Source: Sabethes cyaneus
Lineage: Eukaryota > Arthropoda > Insecta > Diptera > Culicidae
Direction: 5' to 3'
Length of the DNA: 64,000 bases
Assembly (NCBI RefSeq): GCF_943734655.1
Contig: NC_071355.1
Span: 236,000,027-236,064,026, forward strand
Part shown: piece by piece, positions 23,722 to 36,074 of the stretch
Layout of the letters: each line of letters begins with the position of its first letter
Numbering within the stretch: position 1 is the stretch's first letter
Translations under genes and position numbers: made by a program
Notes under the pieces: generated by a model
Database searches by the model: none
Told to the model about the DNA's origin: nothing
The model's input: the letters and a program-made list of their open reading frames with translations, nothing else

Positions 23722-25176
23722 TCTTTACTTGATCTTTAGAAAGTGTTTCGATTGAAAAAATGGTTCAGAAATGATTATAATTATTGCCAGAGCATACTGA
23801 ACCTTATGCCTTTTTTTCGGCACCCTTGGCAGGGACCAGCCTGGCCAAACGACCGAACGCTATGGCGCAGCTTATAGTGACTATGATAAAATATGCGAAA
23901 GGATAACTAAAACATTTCCAGCAGTTTTCAGAGTTGAAGCAGCACATGCGCATTAAATTTATGGTTGTCACCCTTCTATTGTACATGTATAACGCTATAC
24001 ACGTATAAGGTACAACGCTGGGTATAACAGTAATTTGCATCGTGTATCTTATGAAGGCAAGTCCAATGGATTGATCCAACCACATGTGTGCTCTGTGGTA
24101 TAACCACAGACAAACAGACATAACTCTTGGAAGAAAAATCAACAAAAATTATCGTCCCTCAAATTTTGCCTGAACACTAGCATCATCTATGTTCGACATT
24201 CCCAAATATAAAATTGCAACAGGACTATCCCTAGAACTAGCAAGTATTTTTTACGGAACATTCCCCGTCTTTCGTTAAAAAACGCCGCTTTAACGAAAAC
24301 GGACACATTCCCAACCAATAATAATTTTGAAATGACTGTTACACCGTGCGAAGAATGAGACATTGAGTATTAAGTCTGTTTGTTTTTGGTATAACGTACG
24401 AACTTTGTTTTGAACCGCATCGATCCTCGTAATATATAATAAACAGCTACCATCAGACTATTGAGTAGTACTCAAATAATAAGCGTAGTATGGCAAACGG
24501 AGAAAAATCAGATCCCGCAATTCATAATAAATTTTGAAGATTGATCCAAGCTGCCTATTAGCCCTCGAGATGATCTCTTCAAAGTACAAACGAAAGGTGA
24601 TCGCACAGTCATTCTTAAGTCAGGAATATTCACTTTATATTCAGATTCACTTGTTACGGTGCATGACCTTTGGGTAGAGTAATTGATTTTTTTTTTGTTT
24701 TGCTTGTCTTTGACTCGCGGTCCAACGTAAATCACTTTTTTATTAAAGGTGGAGGAGCGTTTGGTGATGAAGAATGGTAGACTGGATGATATTCCGAAAC
24801 TTTGATGTGGGGCCAAAAATATATTGCGTAGCTCAATTACTGAGTGGGACTCTAACTCACACTTTGTCGGGTTGCGCCCAAATGTTTTGACAATTAAACA
24901 CTATATTGAATTAAAGTACACGACACCCTATATTAGATAATCTCCCATCTAGTTTTCGATCATTCCAGTCTAACCATTCGTACGCACACACCATACGCTC
25001 CAGCCGCCGACGGGTATCATCCAGTCTAATATTCTTCCTCACCAAACGCTCCTCCACTTTTAATAAAAAAAAAGATTTACGTTGAGATACAAGTATGCTC
25101 TTTAATGAGTAGTGTGAAAAGCAATGGGCCCACGAGGCATCTTTGAGGAACCCCTGATACATTGCAAAATAGTTCC
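23722..25176. other. Gene-free stretch with a 65-bp inverted duplication
   Basis: 24723-24790 and 25016-25084 are inverted copies (shared GTGGAGGAGCGTTTGGTGA and AGACTGGATGATA). The minus copy is part of an 83-codon frame (24911-25162) with KVEERLVRKNIRLDDTRRR, not recognised. Other frames (23804-24145, 24508-24816) lack support. Confidence 0.45.
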
Positions 25177-25184
25177 GACTACAC

Positions 25185-27153
25185 TAGGGCTGTCTAACCG
25201 GTAGTACCGGTAGTACCGAAACCGGTAATACCGGCCAATTTTTGGATACCGTAATACCGGTTTTGAAAAGGCAAAAAACCGGTATTTCCGGTATTTTCCA
25301 ATTTGCTTGTTTTTTCCAACTCCTTATTCGAATAAGAACTAAATTTGATAAACGATTATAAAACTCTTAGAAAAACAACTTGGTGTTAATGCCGACGAGA
25401 TTCTTCGACTACTAACAATGAAGAGCGTGAAATTGTGGGTCAAATAATAACAGCTCTTGGACTCGTTTAAGGCACAGTAGAGTAACTTTGCTGTAAAAAT
25501 ATTTCATTGTATGAGCCAGACGTCGCGTTTTAATTTATTTTTGAACAACTTGATATTCAAAAGCCACCAAATTATTCGACGATCTCAAATGACGAATTTA
25601 GGAATCAAGATCAGGGCCCAGAAACGTCACTTACAATGGTAAATTGTTATTCAACAATGAAGTCTTGAAGCTTCAGTTTCAACAGAAGCAACGCCGCTTC
25701 GTTTCAAAACTGGCTTCAATCAGCGTCAATGAAACGATTTTAACTTCATCATGACAACCGGTTTTAAAGTTTCATTTGTATTTCTCTATCAAATACTCAG
25801 AAAAAAGTCAGTCTAGACTTTTAATGCAATTGAATTGATTTTGAGTAACATTTCCTACAATTTAACGCATGTTATGATTAATCTACTTAACATCGACAAA
25901 TCGTGCCTGACTGTCAATCGTCGTGAAGCGATGGTAAGGGAAAGTTAGCTTCACTTATTTGTTTCGACGATACCGAGTTTTGATCAGTTTTGAGCATTCT
26001 TGCCATCAAAGGATCTGCCAGGAAAGAATTTGGAATATTTTTCAAGTCTTTCGAGTGATACATTGATTAAAAAAGGAGATGAAATCTTCATCCCACTATT
26101 TTCGAATAGTGGGATTGATAACAGAGAAGAGAAAATATTTGTGAACGATGATGAAAAGGATGACGTTATGCAGGAGTTCCGGATTGGGGATGGAGAAAAA
26201 ATTGTTGAGAGGCTGTAGGAGACCGGGGCATTCATTATGGTGGAAGCTACAATTGTATAAGATATTTTGTAAATAATTAAAGGCGGGTTTCCTTACTATA
26301 AATTTGAAGAAATGAAAGGAAACTTCCTGATGTGCTTAGAGTCATTCGCCAGACAACGATGATACCGAAAGTTTTTTCCATTGTTGGAAGTGTTGGCAAT
26401 AAAATTCGGTCTAGTTAGGCTGTGAACCATTTCGCGAAATTTTTAACTTTTTAGTTAGAATTTGACAGTTCGATGGTTATTTCTCCTCGAGTGGTTAAAA
26501 TTAGTTCAGAATGCGAACCATTTCATATTTGACGGATTGATAGTTTTTTTGCTCAATGAGAGCCTATAAGGTGAGGATGAAAATATTGTTTATTCTGTCC
26601 GAGTTAAAATAGGATGAATTTTTGATGTTCATTTGCTTTTATTTGATAGATAAAAATCATCTCATTTCAACCCGGGTTGTTAGAACAAATTTATTATGCG
26701 ATAAGCATCCATACCAATGTAAAAAATTACAACGAAAAATCAGTGAAACACGTCGAAGCTCTCTTCTTCACCTGTGCATATCTCATTGGCTCTGAAGCGA
26801 ACCATCGAACTGTCAAAACCTTGGTCAAAACTAACCATGCTCCCGAGCAGGGTTATTTTCGAACAACCATCGAACTGTCAAATTTTAACCAAAAAGTTAA
26901 TAATTTCGCGAAATGGTTCACAGCCTTAGGGAATTAAATCGTTAAGAGTATAGTATCTGCTTAAATTCTAATTTGCTAAGCAACAATACTGAAGCTAAAG
27001 TTTCAAAATAAAAAGATTTATTGAAAAACATCGACATTTCTATTGAATTCGAATAATCTGCTAATACCGGTATTTTACCGGTATTACCGGTATTTTCTAC
27101 GCCAATACCGAAATACCGGTTTTCACCAAAAGCGCCCAATACCGACAGCCCTA
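25185..27153 (+). mobile_element. hAT transposon, decayed, with nested MITE
   Basis: The perfect 8-bp duplication GACTACAC lies at 25177-25184 and 27154-27161. Ends start TAGGGCTGTC (left) and invert exactly on the right; subterminal repeats of the type ACCGGTATTACCGG follow. Coding remains on the plus strand: an unassigned 72-codon frame at 26000-26218 and, at about 26345-26414, RQTTMIPKVFSIVGSVGNKI, which matches the C-terminal dimerisation block of hAT transposases (usual form xRVFSxAGxxxxxxR). The catalytic centre is not recognisable. The transposase end is interrupted by the Harbinger-type MITE 26418-26925. Confidence 0.85.
26418..26925. mobile_element. PIF/Harbinger-type MITE nested in the hAT element
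   Basis: The inverted ends start GGCTGTGAACCATTTCGCG and are matched over about 60 bp, including TTGACAGTTCGATGGTT. The 3-bp duplication TTA lies at 26415-26417 and 26926-26928. TTA/TAA duplications and GG-starting ends are typical of PIF/Harbinger; the assignment rests on that. No coding capacity. The segment GAACCATCGAACTGTCAAA occurs more than once near the right arm. Confidence 0.75.
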
Positions 27154-27161
27154 GACTACAC

Positions 27162-27647
27162 ATAAAAAGTGCGTTGTGGACTATTCGTAGCAAAGTAACA
27201 AAGTGACGTGATACGACGATAATTTTCCATGTTTCTTTTATCGCCTGTTTTCTGAACGTTAAACGTGATAAAGCTTTTCCATGATGTACATTCTACCGGA
27301 GAGAAGTTTCGAGCAATATTGCCAGCGGGCGAACAATAGCTGTGGTGCATTTTTTTTAGTATGTTGCACAATTTGTTGTAAGAAGTAATGGACAGAAGTC
27401 ATTGTGATGCTCGGCATCTATAGGAAAATCTGATTTGGTCCGCGTCATGCTTTCGCCTAAATCCGTGTCGAAAAAATAAGTGTAAACTGATATTCACGTT
27501 GCCGGAATCCACATTCCTCTTTTGTAGAAATAAGATAAATTTTATTCTAGCGGAACCAAAGATATCAACTTTTTCAACTTTTTATAATGAGAAAATCGGG
27601 GTAAAGTACCATCAAAACATTGAATCCATACCAGTGGCATTTGAAGG
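27162..27647. other. Gene-free spacer between two elements
   Basis: Minus frame 27156-27371 has no recognised domain. Nothing else seen. Confidence 0.35.
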
Positions 27648-27649
27648 TA

Positions 27650-28321
27650 CAGCCCGGACTCGATTATCCGGGTGATCATTTTTATTTTCAGCCCGGATAA
27701 ACGAATCACCGGGATAATCGAATCATTATTTTTGGAACAAAATTTTTTTGGTATGTCAAGTTTTTTGACTTTTAGGTATCATAAATGTATTATTTATTAT
27801 TGATCTATCTTCCCAAAAGTCAGAAAAATCCTTTCTTACGATTTATTCCACTAATTTTTTAATTTTTGGTACAAAATTATTTTTTGTGTGTTATGATTTT
27901 CAATATTTAGGTATTATAAATGATTTCTTTTATCATTGATCAATCTCCCCTAAAGTCATAAGATACCTTTTTTGCAATTTTTTTATTAATGATTACGATG
28001 ATGATGATCATGATGATGATGATGATGATGATTTTTAAGTAAAAAAATTGATTTCCTTATCGCAGAATTTATTTTTGTTTTGTTCGCCGATAAAAGGGAG
28101 ATAAGAAAGGAATTTTGTAGCTTTAGGGAGGTGAATCAATACTTGTTAAGTAAGAATCATCATGTAGCATGAAAACAATAACATTAAGGTTTAAAATAAA
28201 TCATCGAAAAAAAATAATTTTTTTTTCACCCGGATAATCGAGTCTAAAAACCCGGATAATGGAATCCCCGGATAATCGAATCCCCGGTTAATCGAATCCT
28301 CGGATAATCGAGTCCGGCCTG
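27650..28321. mobile_element. 672-bp TA-flanked MITE with CCGGATAATCGA repeats
   Basis: Ends read CAG(C/G)CCGGACTCGATTATCCG on both strands, with TA outside (27648-27649, 28322-28323). The right subterminal region repeats CCGGATAATCGAATCC about four times and the left about twice. A (GAT)n tract lies at about 27995-28032. No coding frame. Target and termini suggest a Tc1/mariner or pogo derivative (inferred). Confidence 0.7.
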
Positions 28322-28323
28322 TA

Positions 28324-29811
28324 TTGAGATGAAGCTTGACTGTTTGTGATTAAATTGTGATTGCCTCACAAGCAAAAAATAAGTACTACAAAAATTTTGT
28401 TTATGCATGTTTTATTTAGTTGAAAAATTTTTTTTGCCATTTGTAAAGATTTGTATCGAACAATGTTCGACAAATTGTGTTGAAAGACTCTCGATTTATG
28501 AATGATTTCCGCTCCCATCCCGCTTTTAGTTAATTTTTTTCACTTACAATTTTTTCACTCTAATCTTCGTATGAACCTGAGGCAGTATAATAAGAATTGG
28601 TTGAGAATCATGCTAACTGATCAGATTATTTTTTCATGATTAACTTGCGTAATAGTGCATGTTGCTCATTGACTGCGCGAGTGACTCGAACATAGACAAT
28701 CTCCGGAGACACAAGAAAAACTCACTTTAATGCATTGGCTAGCCGGGGAAACTGGTTCAAACCAGCCATATCCTCAAACCGGTTTCGCAATTGTATGACT
28801 CTTTGACCTGAAGGCACGTACCTTGGTGTACCTTAAAACAACAGAGGAAATCTGTGACAGTGCAATGGCAGCAACCATTAATGTGACTGATAAGGTTATC
28901 GATCGATTCATTCTACGCCAGCTACGTGCTAGCAGTCGCATCGATCATGAGATGACACTAAGCCACTAAGCCAGATGGTTACGCGCACTGTTATGTAAAT
29001 CACGTAAATAATGGACATTCACTGAATTGGAGCAAGTTCTACAATGAAGTGCGAGGAGTCAAAACATTTGATAACCTGATTGAAGTACAATCGCTCGAAC
29101 AAGGCACCGCTGTTCCGAGAGTCTGAGCGAACATTAACACTTTCCGGTTGGAAATCTAAGACAAAATCTGCGTTGCTGAGAAGAAGCAATTTCCTGGTAC
29201 GGAGATAAGCTAAAATAGCAATTTACATAATTCTACTATTCCAGCCGTTTTTTTTTAACAGAATACGTAACTCATAAATTTCGCTTGGCCTTGAACAGAT
29301 AAGCGCTGACATTTCGTCTTATGATTGCTTTCCAAATTTACACCACTGCCTTAGTTTTTTCTTGATCTAATTCATGCCACAGACAGAGTGGTAATATTCT
29401 TATCACTCGTACCTATAATTCACTGCACAGTTAGCCTTTACAAAGCCGTTATTGTGAAACGACTCAGCGTGCATCATGGTTTGAGGAACATAACAACGAA
29501 TAAGTAAATAATTTCATTTTCTATGTGAATCACTTTCGATTGAGATAATTCGAAACAAGTAGAAAACAAAATATTTTCCAATTTTCCTCGAACTAATCCG
29601 AGTCATTATCTTCATTTTTTTTATTCAATTCGTAGGAAAGCTAACTTCGTTCAGGAAGAAGACAATATCAGCCCGCCAAGGGGAAATTACTGACGTCTCT
29701 CGATCGAGCCACAAACAACGAACAACAATCTAGCGACTTAGAATTAGCGTCATAACAATATTATTTTTGTGCAACGTCGTCGATCTCTGTTGTTAAGCGA
29801 ACTGCCATAAA
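28324..29811. other. Intergenic region upstream of uricase
   Basis: No gene or paired element ends. The last 150 bp before the uricase ATG should contain its promoter and 5' UTR; no TATA box at a convincing distance was seen. A short minus frame (29761-29943) is a shadow of uricase exon 1. Confidence 0.4.
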
Positions 29812-30914
29812 ATGATGTCCAGAAAGCTGCTGAATGAAGCTTCCGAAGAGCGGGGAACCTCCGAACACTTTCAAATTAGCAACTACGGCTATGGCAAGGA
29901 TAGCGTCAAAGTGTTGCATGTAGTACGAAATGGGCTGGTGCACAGTATTAAGGAGTTCGAGGTGGGAACGAAACTAAAGTTGGCCAGTCAAAAGGACTAC
30001 CTACAAGGTAATTCACCATCACAATCTCAATCGTTAACATCAATTCATTTAAACTTAAACGTTTAATCTACCAACAGGTGACAACTCGGACATTGTGGCA
30101 ACCGATTCGCAGAAGAATACGGTTTATCTGCTGGCACGCAAGCATGGTTTGAAATCACCGGAAGAGTTTGGAATCCTTTTGTGCAACCATTTTCTCACTA
30201 AATACTCGCACGTAAACGAGGTCTCCATTCACATCGACGAGTACCCGTGGTCCCGAATGGGCTTCGGAAAGGGACCCTATCAGGATCTGCACAACCATGC
30301 ATTCGTATTCACTCCAACTGCCATTCGCTATTGTGACGTTACTCAGAAACGAGGCGGTAGGTCATTTCTTCACTGTCTAACTATTGAATGAAGGAACATT
30401 GTTGTTTTGTTTTTCAGATTCCAATCCAACCGTCATCAGCGGCCTTACGGATCTGCGCGTGCTCAAGACAACCCAGTCGGCTTTCGTTAACTTCGTCAAC
30501 GACGAGTACCGTTCGCTGCCGGATCAGCACGATCGAATTTTCAGCACCATCGTACGATCGTCCTGGCAGTACTCGACCGTGCAGAACGTAGATTTCGACT
30601 TCTGTTGGAATAAGGTTAAACAAAGCATTCTAAACACGTTCGCCGGCGATGCCGAGAAGGGCATCTTTTCGCCGAGTGTCCAAAATACGCTCTACCTGGC
30701 GGAGAAGCTAGTGCTCGAAAGCATTCCGGAAATTTCGTCGATCGATATGACGATGCCGAACAAGCACTATTTCAACTTTGATTTTAGCAAGTTTCCCAAA
30801 CTGATCAACAGTGACGAACTGAAGGAGGAAACCGTGTTTCTACCGGTGGACAAACCTGCCGGGATAATTTACGCCCAGCTTGATCGCAAATCGCCGATGA
30901 AGAGCAAACTTTGA
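29812..30914 (+). CDS. Uro: Urate oxidase (uricase), complete, three exons
   Basis: Exons 29812-30007, 30078-30356 and 30418-30914 give 323 residues; the introns are 70 and 61 bp, both GT-AG, both after codon position 1. Uricase oxidises urate with O2 to 5-hydroxyisourate and H2O2 in peroxisomes, in purine/nitrogen disposal. The exact family signature LRVLKTTQSAFVNF is followed by FxxxY-L-R spacing ending HDR. The catalytic set is present: YGK (Lys), VATDS (Thr), the signature Phe, HDR (Arg), SVQNTLY (Gln) and PNKHYF (Asn, His). Two T-fold domains are expected across the length. The C-terminus is KSKL, a PTS1 peroxisome signal. Two Met codons are adjacent (29812, 29815); the first is in CATAAAATG context. 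Length and residues look intact, so it should be active. Confidence 0.97.
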
Positions 30915-31819
30915 ATTTGTTGTTTTGATTTTATTGCTTTAGATTAAGGTTAAGCATAGCATATAAAATATATTGAGTATTTCGAAAGAATATATTTTCC
31001 AGGTTTAAATAATGAGATTAACTCAGAAAACAGCAGTTCCGGTTGATCAACACATTATCCCTAACTTTGAATAATGTTGTCTCACGTATAATGTCGCACG
31101 TCGTACGTCGCAAAAATGAAGTAACGGCAGTAAGTATGATAGATGATAGAGTAAAATAGATCCAACAGTGGTCCACAGCTTCTTATCCTACACCTCCTAT
31201 TCCTACCTCCTCGTGGTACCAGCTGGAATATGAGCAGCTCTAGCGGATATCGGATAACCAATCTCGGTGGAAATTGAAATCGTATATCGACAGGGAAGGA
31301 AGCACTCGTGCGAACGCTGAGTAGTAACGAGAAATAGCCTTATCCGCCTTGAGCGTTTGTTCCTATATCAGGGTTGGTTCTTGATGGCTTGACGATTCCT
31401 CAACCAAGTGAGCGGTTGTACCCCAGATTAGGAGCGGCTCACGACAGCATCTGGTGTCTCGGCACTAACGCTAAGATGGCAGCATCATCACGTACCTCTG
31501 GCAGGCAGTGTTGCCAACCGGTTTTACAAAAATCTGGAAAACGAGAATAAAAATGTCTGGAAAGTCTGAACATGCATACACGCATGTTTGTGACCGCCAT
31601 GGCGAATGTTCCGATTAACTACCGGAAGGCCGCTCGCAAGGGCGTAGAATTATTTTGCAAGTAAGCTAATATAATTACCTTCCATGGGAAATTTATCAAA
31701 CTCAATTGGCTGTCTCAGTTTTTTTTATCACCATCCGAAAAAACATTACTACAAACATTCAAGCAAATAACGAATCGGAATATTCGGTATCGACCTAGGC
31801 AACGAAACAAGAACGACGA
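30915..31819. other. Downstream of uricase, no gene
   Basis: Holds the uricase 3' UTR. There is no canonical AATAAA close to the stop; ATATAAA at about 30961-30967 is the nearest variant. The rest is unassigned; CAGTGTTGCCAAC near 31505 resembles a transposon end but is unpaired. Confidence 0.35.
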
Positions 31820-33998
31820 ATGGAACCTACCTCGGTACTTGGAACTGCAGTTCGCTGGATTTCGTAGGTGACCATCGGGTGCTGCTTGAACAGCTTTTAA
31901 CCAACTTTTAGGGAAAAATTGGGTTGCTGAAGACCAACAAAGCCACCGGTTAGGACCGCCTACCAGAGCTTAATAAACATGGCCAAGAAACGTTGGCAAT
32001 GACTCCACACTGGGCTATTTTCAAGATTTGGGACGAAGAGAAGCTACTGGAGAAATGGATGGAAAGAATTGTTTGTCCAAATACGCTACAAAACGCGTGA
32101 TCGATTCGCTTGCTGCTACTATCACGGTATAACGTTGGTAGACACCGTCTCAAGGTACTCTCAAATATCTTGTTTTGTCGGCTGGCATCAATAGCACATG
32201 GTGTCGTAGGGAATTATCAGATGGGTTTGTCTGACACGCAATAAAAAATCTGGCAAAATCTAGATTTATCTGGCATAATGGTGACCGTGGCACTATGGGC
32301 CATAAATTGAAATTTCGAGACAAATATATTTGCGGTTAAACGGCGTGTCTCAGCTCAATGTAGTCTTCGGCAACTTTGTGAATGAAAAAATGATGCATCT
32401 TTTGAAGGGGTCGTCCAATATTTACGTGTTACTTTAACAACAATTTAAGTAATAACTTTTTGAGTAAATTTTTTTCACCTTTTTGGTTTCAGAATATTCA
32501 AGATAAACCAATTTCAAGTATTTTTTCTGAAGATATCAAACATCTACCTTTTACCCATTTTCAGCAATAGACCTTTGTTCTTGTAACATGTTTATTTCAA
32601 CAGACAGCTCAATGTGATGTTCTATACAACATTTTGCACATAAAAGAGGAATATTTTTGCTGGAGACTGTTTGGCTTTTTCTGCATTAATTAATAAGATA
32701 TAATTGTTTTTAGGCTAAAAACCGTTTGATGAAAAATGTGTATTTTTTCAAGGGTGTTGTCTACGGAGAAGTAAAATAATAAAATATAGCGCATCTTCCT
32801 GCACTGTTAGGGTGACAATGAATTCACCTATTAGGGTGATAAAAACTTTTGTTTTCTTAAATAATTTAAAAAAAAAGTTTTTTTTCCAAAAGTTGCAGAA
32901 AATACTAAAATAAGAAACTTTGCTGAATAAAGTAACCATCTATCTCTTAGCGGTTACGAAATATAATGATGTGTTAAAAAGAGCATTTAAAAATCAATTA
33001 CACTTAATAACTTTGTACACGATTATTTTATTGCTTTCAAATGTTCTACAAAGTTATTTAGTATGTTGAAATACATATTTTCTGTGAAGGCTGTTTGACG
33101 CTAGGGCGCATATTTATTAAGTTATAAAATGTATGAAAAAAAATCCGCGCTATTCCCAGGTATTCCCAGCCATGGTATTCCCAGGTATTCGCTGAAATAC
33201 ACATTTAGGCAGATAGCTTTAATAATTCCCTACAACTTAGTATGCAAACTAATTGCAGATACTTGCAGATGGCTAAGATATTCGAAATTTTCATCAGGCG
33301 GTTTTTGTCCTAAAATCAGTTATATCTTATTAATTGATGCATATAAAGCAAATCAGTCTTCAGCAAAAATATTCCTCTTTTATGTGCAAAATATTTTCTA
33401 GAACGTCACATTGAGCTGTCTGTTGAAATAAACATGTTACAAGAAGAAATGTGTTTTGAGGGGTCGTTTATAAACAAAGGTCTATTGCTGAAAATGGGTA
33501 AAAGGTAGAAGTTTCATATCTTCACAAAAATTACTTGAAATTGGTTTATCTTTAATATTTTGAAACCAAAAAGGTAAAAAAAAGTTTACTCAAAAAGTTA
33601 TTACTTAAATTGTTGTTTAAGTAACGCTTAAATATTGGACGACCCCTTCAAAATATGCATCAAATTTTCATTCAAAAAGTTGTCGAAGACCACATTGAGC
33701 TGAGACATGCTGTTTAACCGCAAATATTTTTGTCCCGAAATTTTAATATCTGGCCCATAGTGCGTGGGTGGACTTCATATTAGCAAATCCACTACAAATT
33801 TTTATGTATATGTAGAAATGTGGGGAATACAACTTGCCCACGCATCACATCTTCATTGACTTCAAAGCAGCATACGATACGGTCGATCAAAACCAGCTAC
33901 GGTAGATAACGGCATGAAAACAATTTTCCAGACAAACTGACGCGACTGATCAGAGCTACACTGGATCGAGTGACGTGTTTCGTGCGCATCTCGGGGAT
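31820..33998 (+). pseudogene. RTE-like non-LTR retrotransposon remnant, split
   Basis: The left piece (about 31920-32250) reads LKTNKATG, then KIWDEEKLLEKWMERIVCPN and GNYQMGLSDTQ with stops and frameshifts. These are the RT fingers (LKNNKAxGxDGLPAEL, then the conserved 'Y-C-G' region). The right piece (33768-33998) reads HIFIDFKAAYDTVDQNQL, the palm motif with the first catalytic Asp, then breaks down. A Transib-like element (32291-33762) sits between them. The same family appears, equally dead, at 36.1, 42.9 and 63 kb. Confidence 0.65.
32291..33762. mobile_element. Transib-like foldback element inserted in the RTE remnant
   Basis: Ends are CACTATGGGCC and its inverse. The 5-bp duplication CGTGG lies at 32286-32290 and 33763-33767. 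Arms of roughly 455-490 bp are inverted (about 32291-32745 against 33283-33762), sharing GGGGTCGTCCAATATTTA-type, TTTTACCCATTTTCAGCAAT and TTAATAAGATATAA blocks. CACWRTG ends plus 5-bp duplications are hallmarks of Transib, relatives of RAG1. No transposase is present, so it would be non-autonomous. Superfamily is inferred from the ends only. Confidence 0.6.
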
Positions 33999-34004
33999 AT
34001 TTTT

Positions 34005-34960
34005 GTTTCAACGACCGTTAGTCGTATTTCATTTTTAACATCTGGATTTTCGGCATCTTTACATTTGTTGTTAATTTTTGTGGCGTTTTAGATTTGCTCG
34101 TGATGGTGTTTTTTGGCGTCATTTGTAGTCCTTTTTGGCAAGTTTTGTATTTTTATCGTCTTTTGTCTAATTTTCATTGTTTTTTTGTCTACTTGTCATC
34201 ATCTATTCGTCATCATTCCGTTGTCTTTTCGCTGTCGTTTCACCGCCTCTCCGTCTTCATTTTGTTGCCTATTTGCTGTCTTTTAGTTGTTCTTTTGTCA
34301 ACTTTTCTTACTTTATTGCTGTCTTTTCGACGTCTTTTCGTCATCATTTTGACATCTCTCTATCGTATTGTTGTCGTCTTTTCATGGTTCTTTTGTCATT
34401 TTTTCATTTGCATTTTTTCATTCGTATTTTTTAGACCTCTATTTTAAGAATTCGGTGACTTTTCTTCGGCGGCTTTTTGCCGTTTGTCGATTTTTGTATT
34501 GCTGTTTTGGTGATTTTTCGTCAACATTTTCTTGTCTTTTCTTCGATTTTTTCATCTTTTAGTCGGCTTTTGACGTCGTTCCGACGTTTTTGTTGTTGTC
34601 TTTTTGTCACACTTGTATAAATTTTTTCGCCGCAATAAAACGGGTTATCGATTCATTGCCTTTTCGTCGTATTTTCTTCGTCATTCTATCGTACATTCGT
34701 TATCTTTTCATCGTCTGTTTGCATGTTTTGTAGCGTTTTTAATATCTTTTATCGTCTTTTTATGTTTTTGAGTTATTTGCGTTATATTTTAGTTGTTTTT
34801 TCTCAACTTTTCATCATATTTTCACCATCAGTTAATCGTCATTTTTTGATTGCATTATTGTCATCTTTAAACCAGTTTTTCGATGTATCTTAGTTATCTT
34901 TGCGTATTTTAGTCATCTCTTCGACGACTTTTTGTTATGTTTTCTAAAGTATTAAATGTT
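34005..34960. repeat. Degenerate pyrimidine-rich low-complexity tract
   Basis: Nearly 1 kb built from drifting copies of GTCTTTT(C/T)GTC(A/G)T. Long plus-strand frames rich in Phe, Leu and Ser (34094-34562) mimic membrane proteins but are compositional. Confidence 0.8.
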
Positions 34961-35065
34961 TAACAGTCTTTAATTATCGCGTAAAAATACTAAGGCAAAT
35001 AGAACAAGGATTTCAGTTCCTTGTTTGTAAATGACATTCTTATGCGCTTGACAATAATAAGAGAC

Positions 35066-35146
35066 GGCTTAGTGGTGTAATTGGTTAAACAACACGCTCA
35101 ACTAGAGATTGGGAGCTGTGAGTTCGACTCTCAACTTCGCTAAGTC
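35066..35146 (+). repeat. tRNA-like SINE head (81 nt)
   Basis: GGCTTAG (35066-35072) pairs with CTAAGTC (35140-35146). D-stem GTGT/ACAC; A-box TGGTGTAATTGG. The anticodon stem CTCAA/TTGGG has a 7-nt loop CTAGAGA (nominal anticodon AGA). The T-arm loop is TTCGACT. Five extra bases (35135-35139) separate T-arm and acceptor, so a functional tRNA is unlikely. It is followed by TATATTTTTGGCC, as is the tRNA-like sequence at 39151. Confidence 0.5.
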
Positions 35147-36070
35147 TATATTTTTGGCCTATTATCAAGAATTTTCAGTTTGCCTGAATCTACATTTCTC
35201 GCATTAAGCATTTATAAAGCCGACTGCTATTCGTCGTTAGAAAAAAGAAAAAAAAAGAGGTTTTGAAGTTCTTTTGCACTATTCCTTAGTGCAAATCATA
35301 TTAGGAAATGTTAAAATGTGCGAAAAAATACAAACGAAAATACTACGTCTTTTTCCCGTACACCAACTAGAAAAATATTAGGATTTTTACTGATATACAT
35401 ACGTCGCAGTGGCGCATTTTGCCCCGACCTAGGGTTTTTTTTCTAATTCCCGTCGTAATAAGTAAAGCCATTCTAATTTTCAGCATTTGTTGGATGGATT
35501 TAATAAATACTTCAAAAGTTCTTGTGCTGATTTGACTAAAACACACTTACCTTCCGATCCGTGAACTTTGAAATCACTGAAAAGCGACCATTAAAGCATA
35601 TTATTGAAATTACACAACTGACTTTATTTCTAAAATTCATCGTACCGTTTTAAAATCCGTCCATAAAAATTTTTCATCGTCCGAACTAAAAATCACAACA
35701 ATGTTTACGAAGCTAACGCGCATATATTTATGTAGAACGGCATGACAAATGTTATTCTACAAAACGAGAGTCATTTTCATTTATGAATGCGTGAGTTGCG
35801 TGAGTTATTTTCATTTATGAATGACGGAAATTAAAACGATTAGTCGACTTTGTCTTCTTTGTCGCACGAAAAAACGTAGGAAATTTGGCTGGTAGGACTT
35901 CTTTAATGATAAAAAGCATTTAAATAGATTTCAGCTCACTTTGATTGATCGCATGTGATAGACAACAAACTGAAATATTAGGGAATAACTAGTTTTGCAT
36001 TGTGTGTCATAAAAATGCTGATATTTTTAATAATTTGTGTTGGATCGGACGGGAATAGGCCCTAGTACTT
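35147..36070. other. Gene-free stretch
   Basis: No recognised gene or element; possibly the body of the SINE-like sequence at 35066 for its first part. Confidence 0.3.
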
Positions 36071-36074
36071 TATG

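Noticed and set aside
34094..34562. Frames resembling multi-pass membrane proteins
   Set aside because: Phe/Leu/Ser composition follows directly from pyrimidine-rich low-complexity DNA; no conserved motif.
35066..35146. Functional tRNA gene
   Set aside because: Five extra bases between T-arm and acceptor and a mismatched T-stem; more likely a SINE head.
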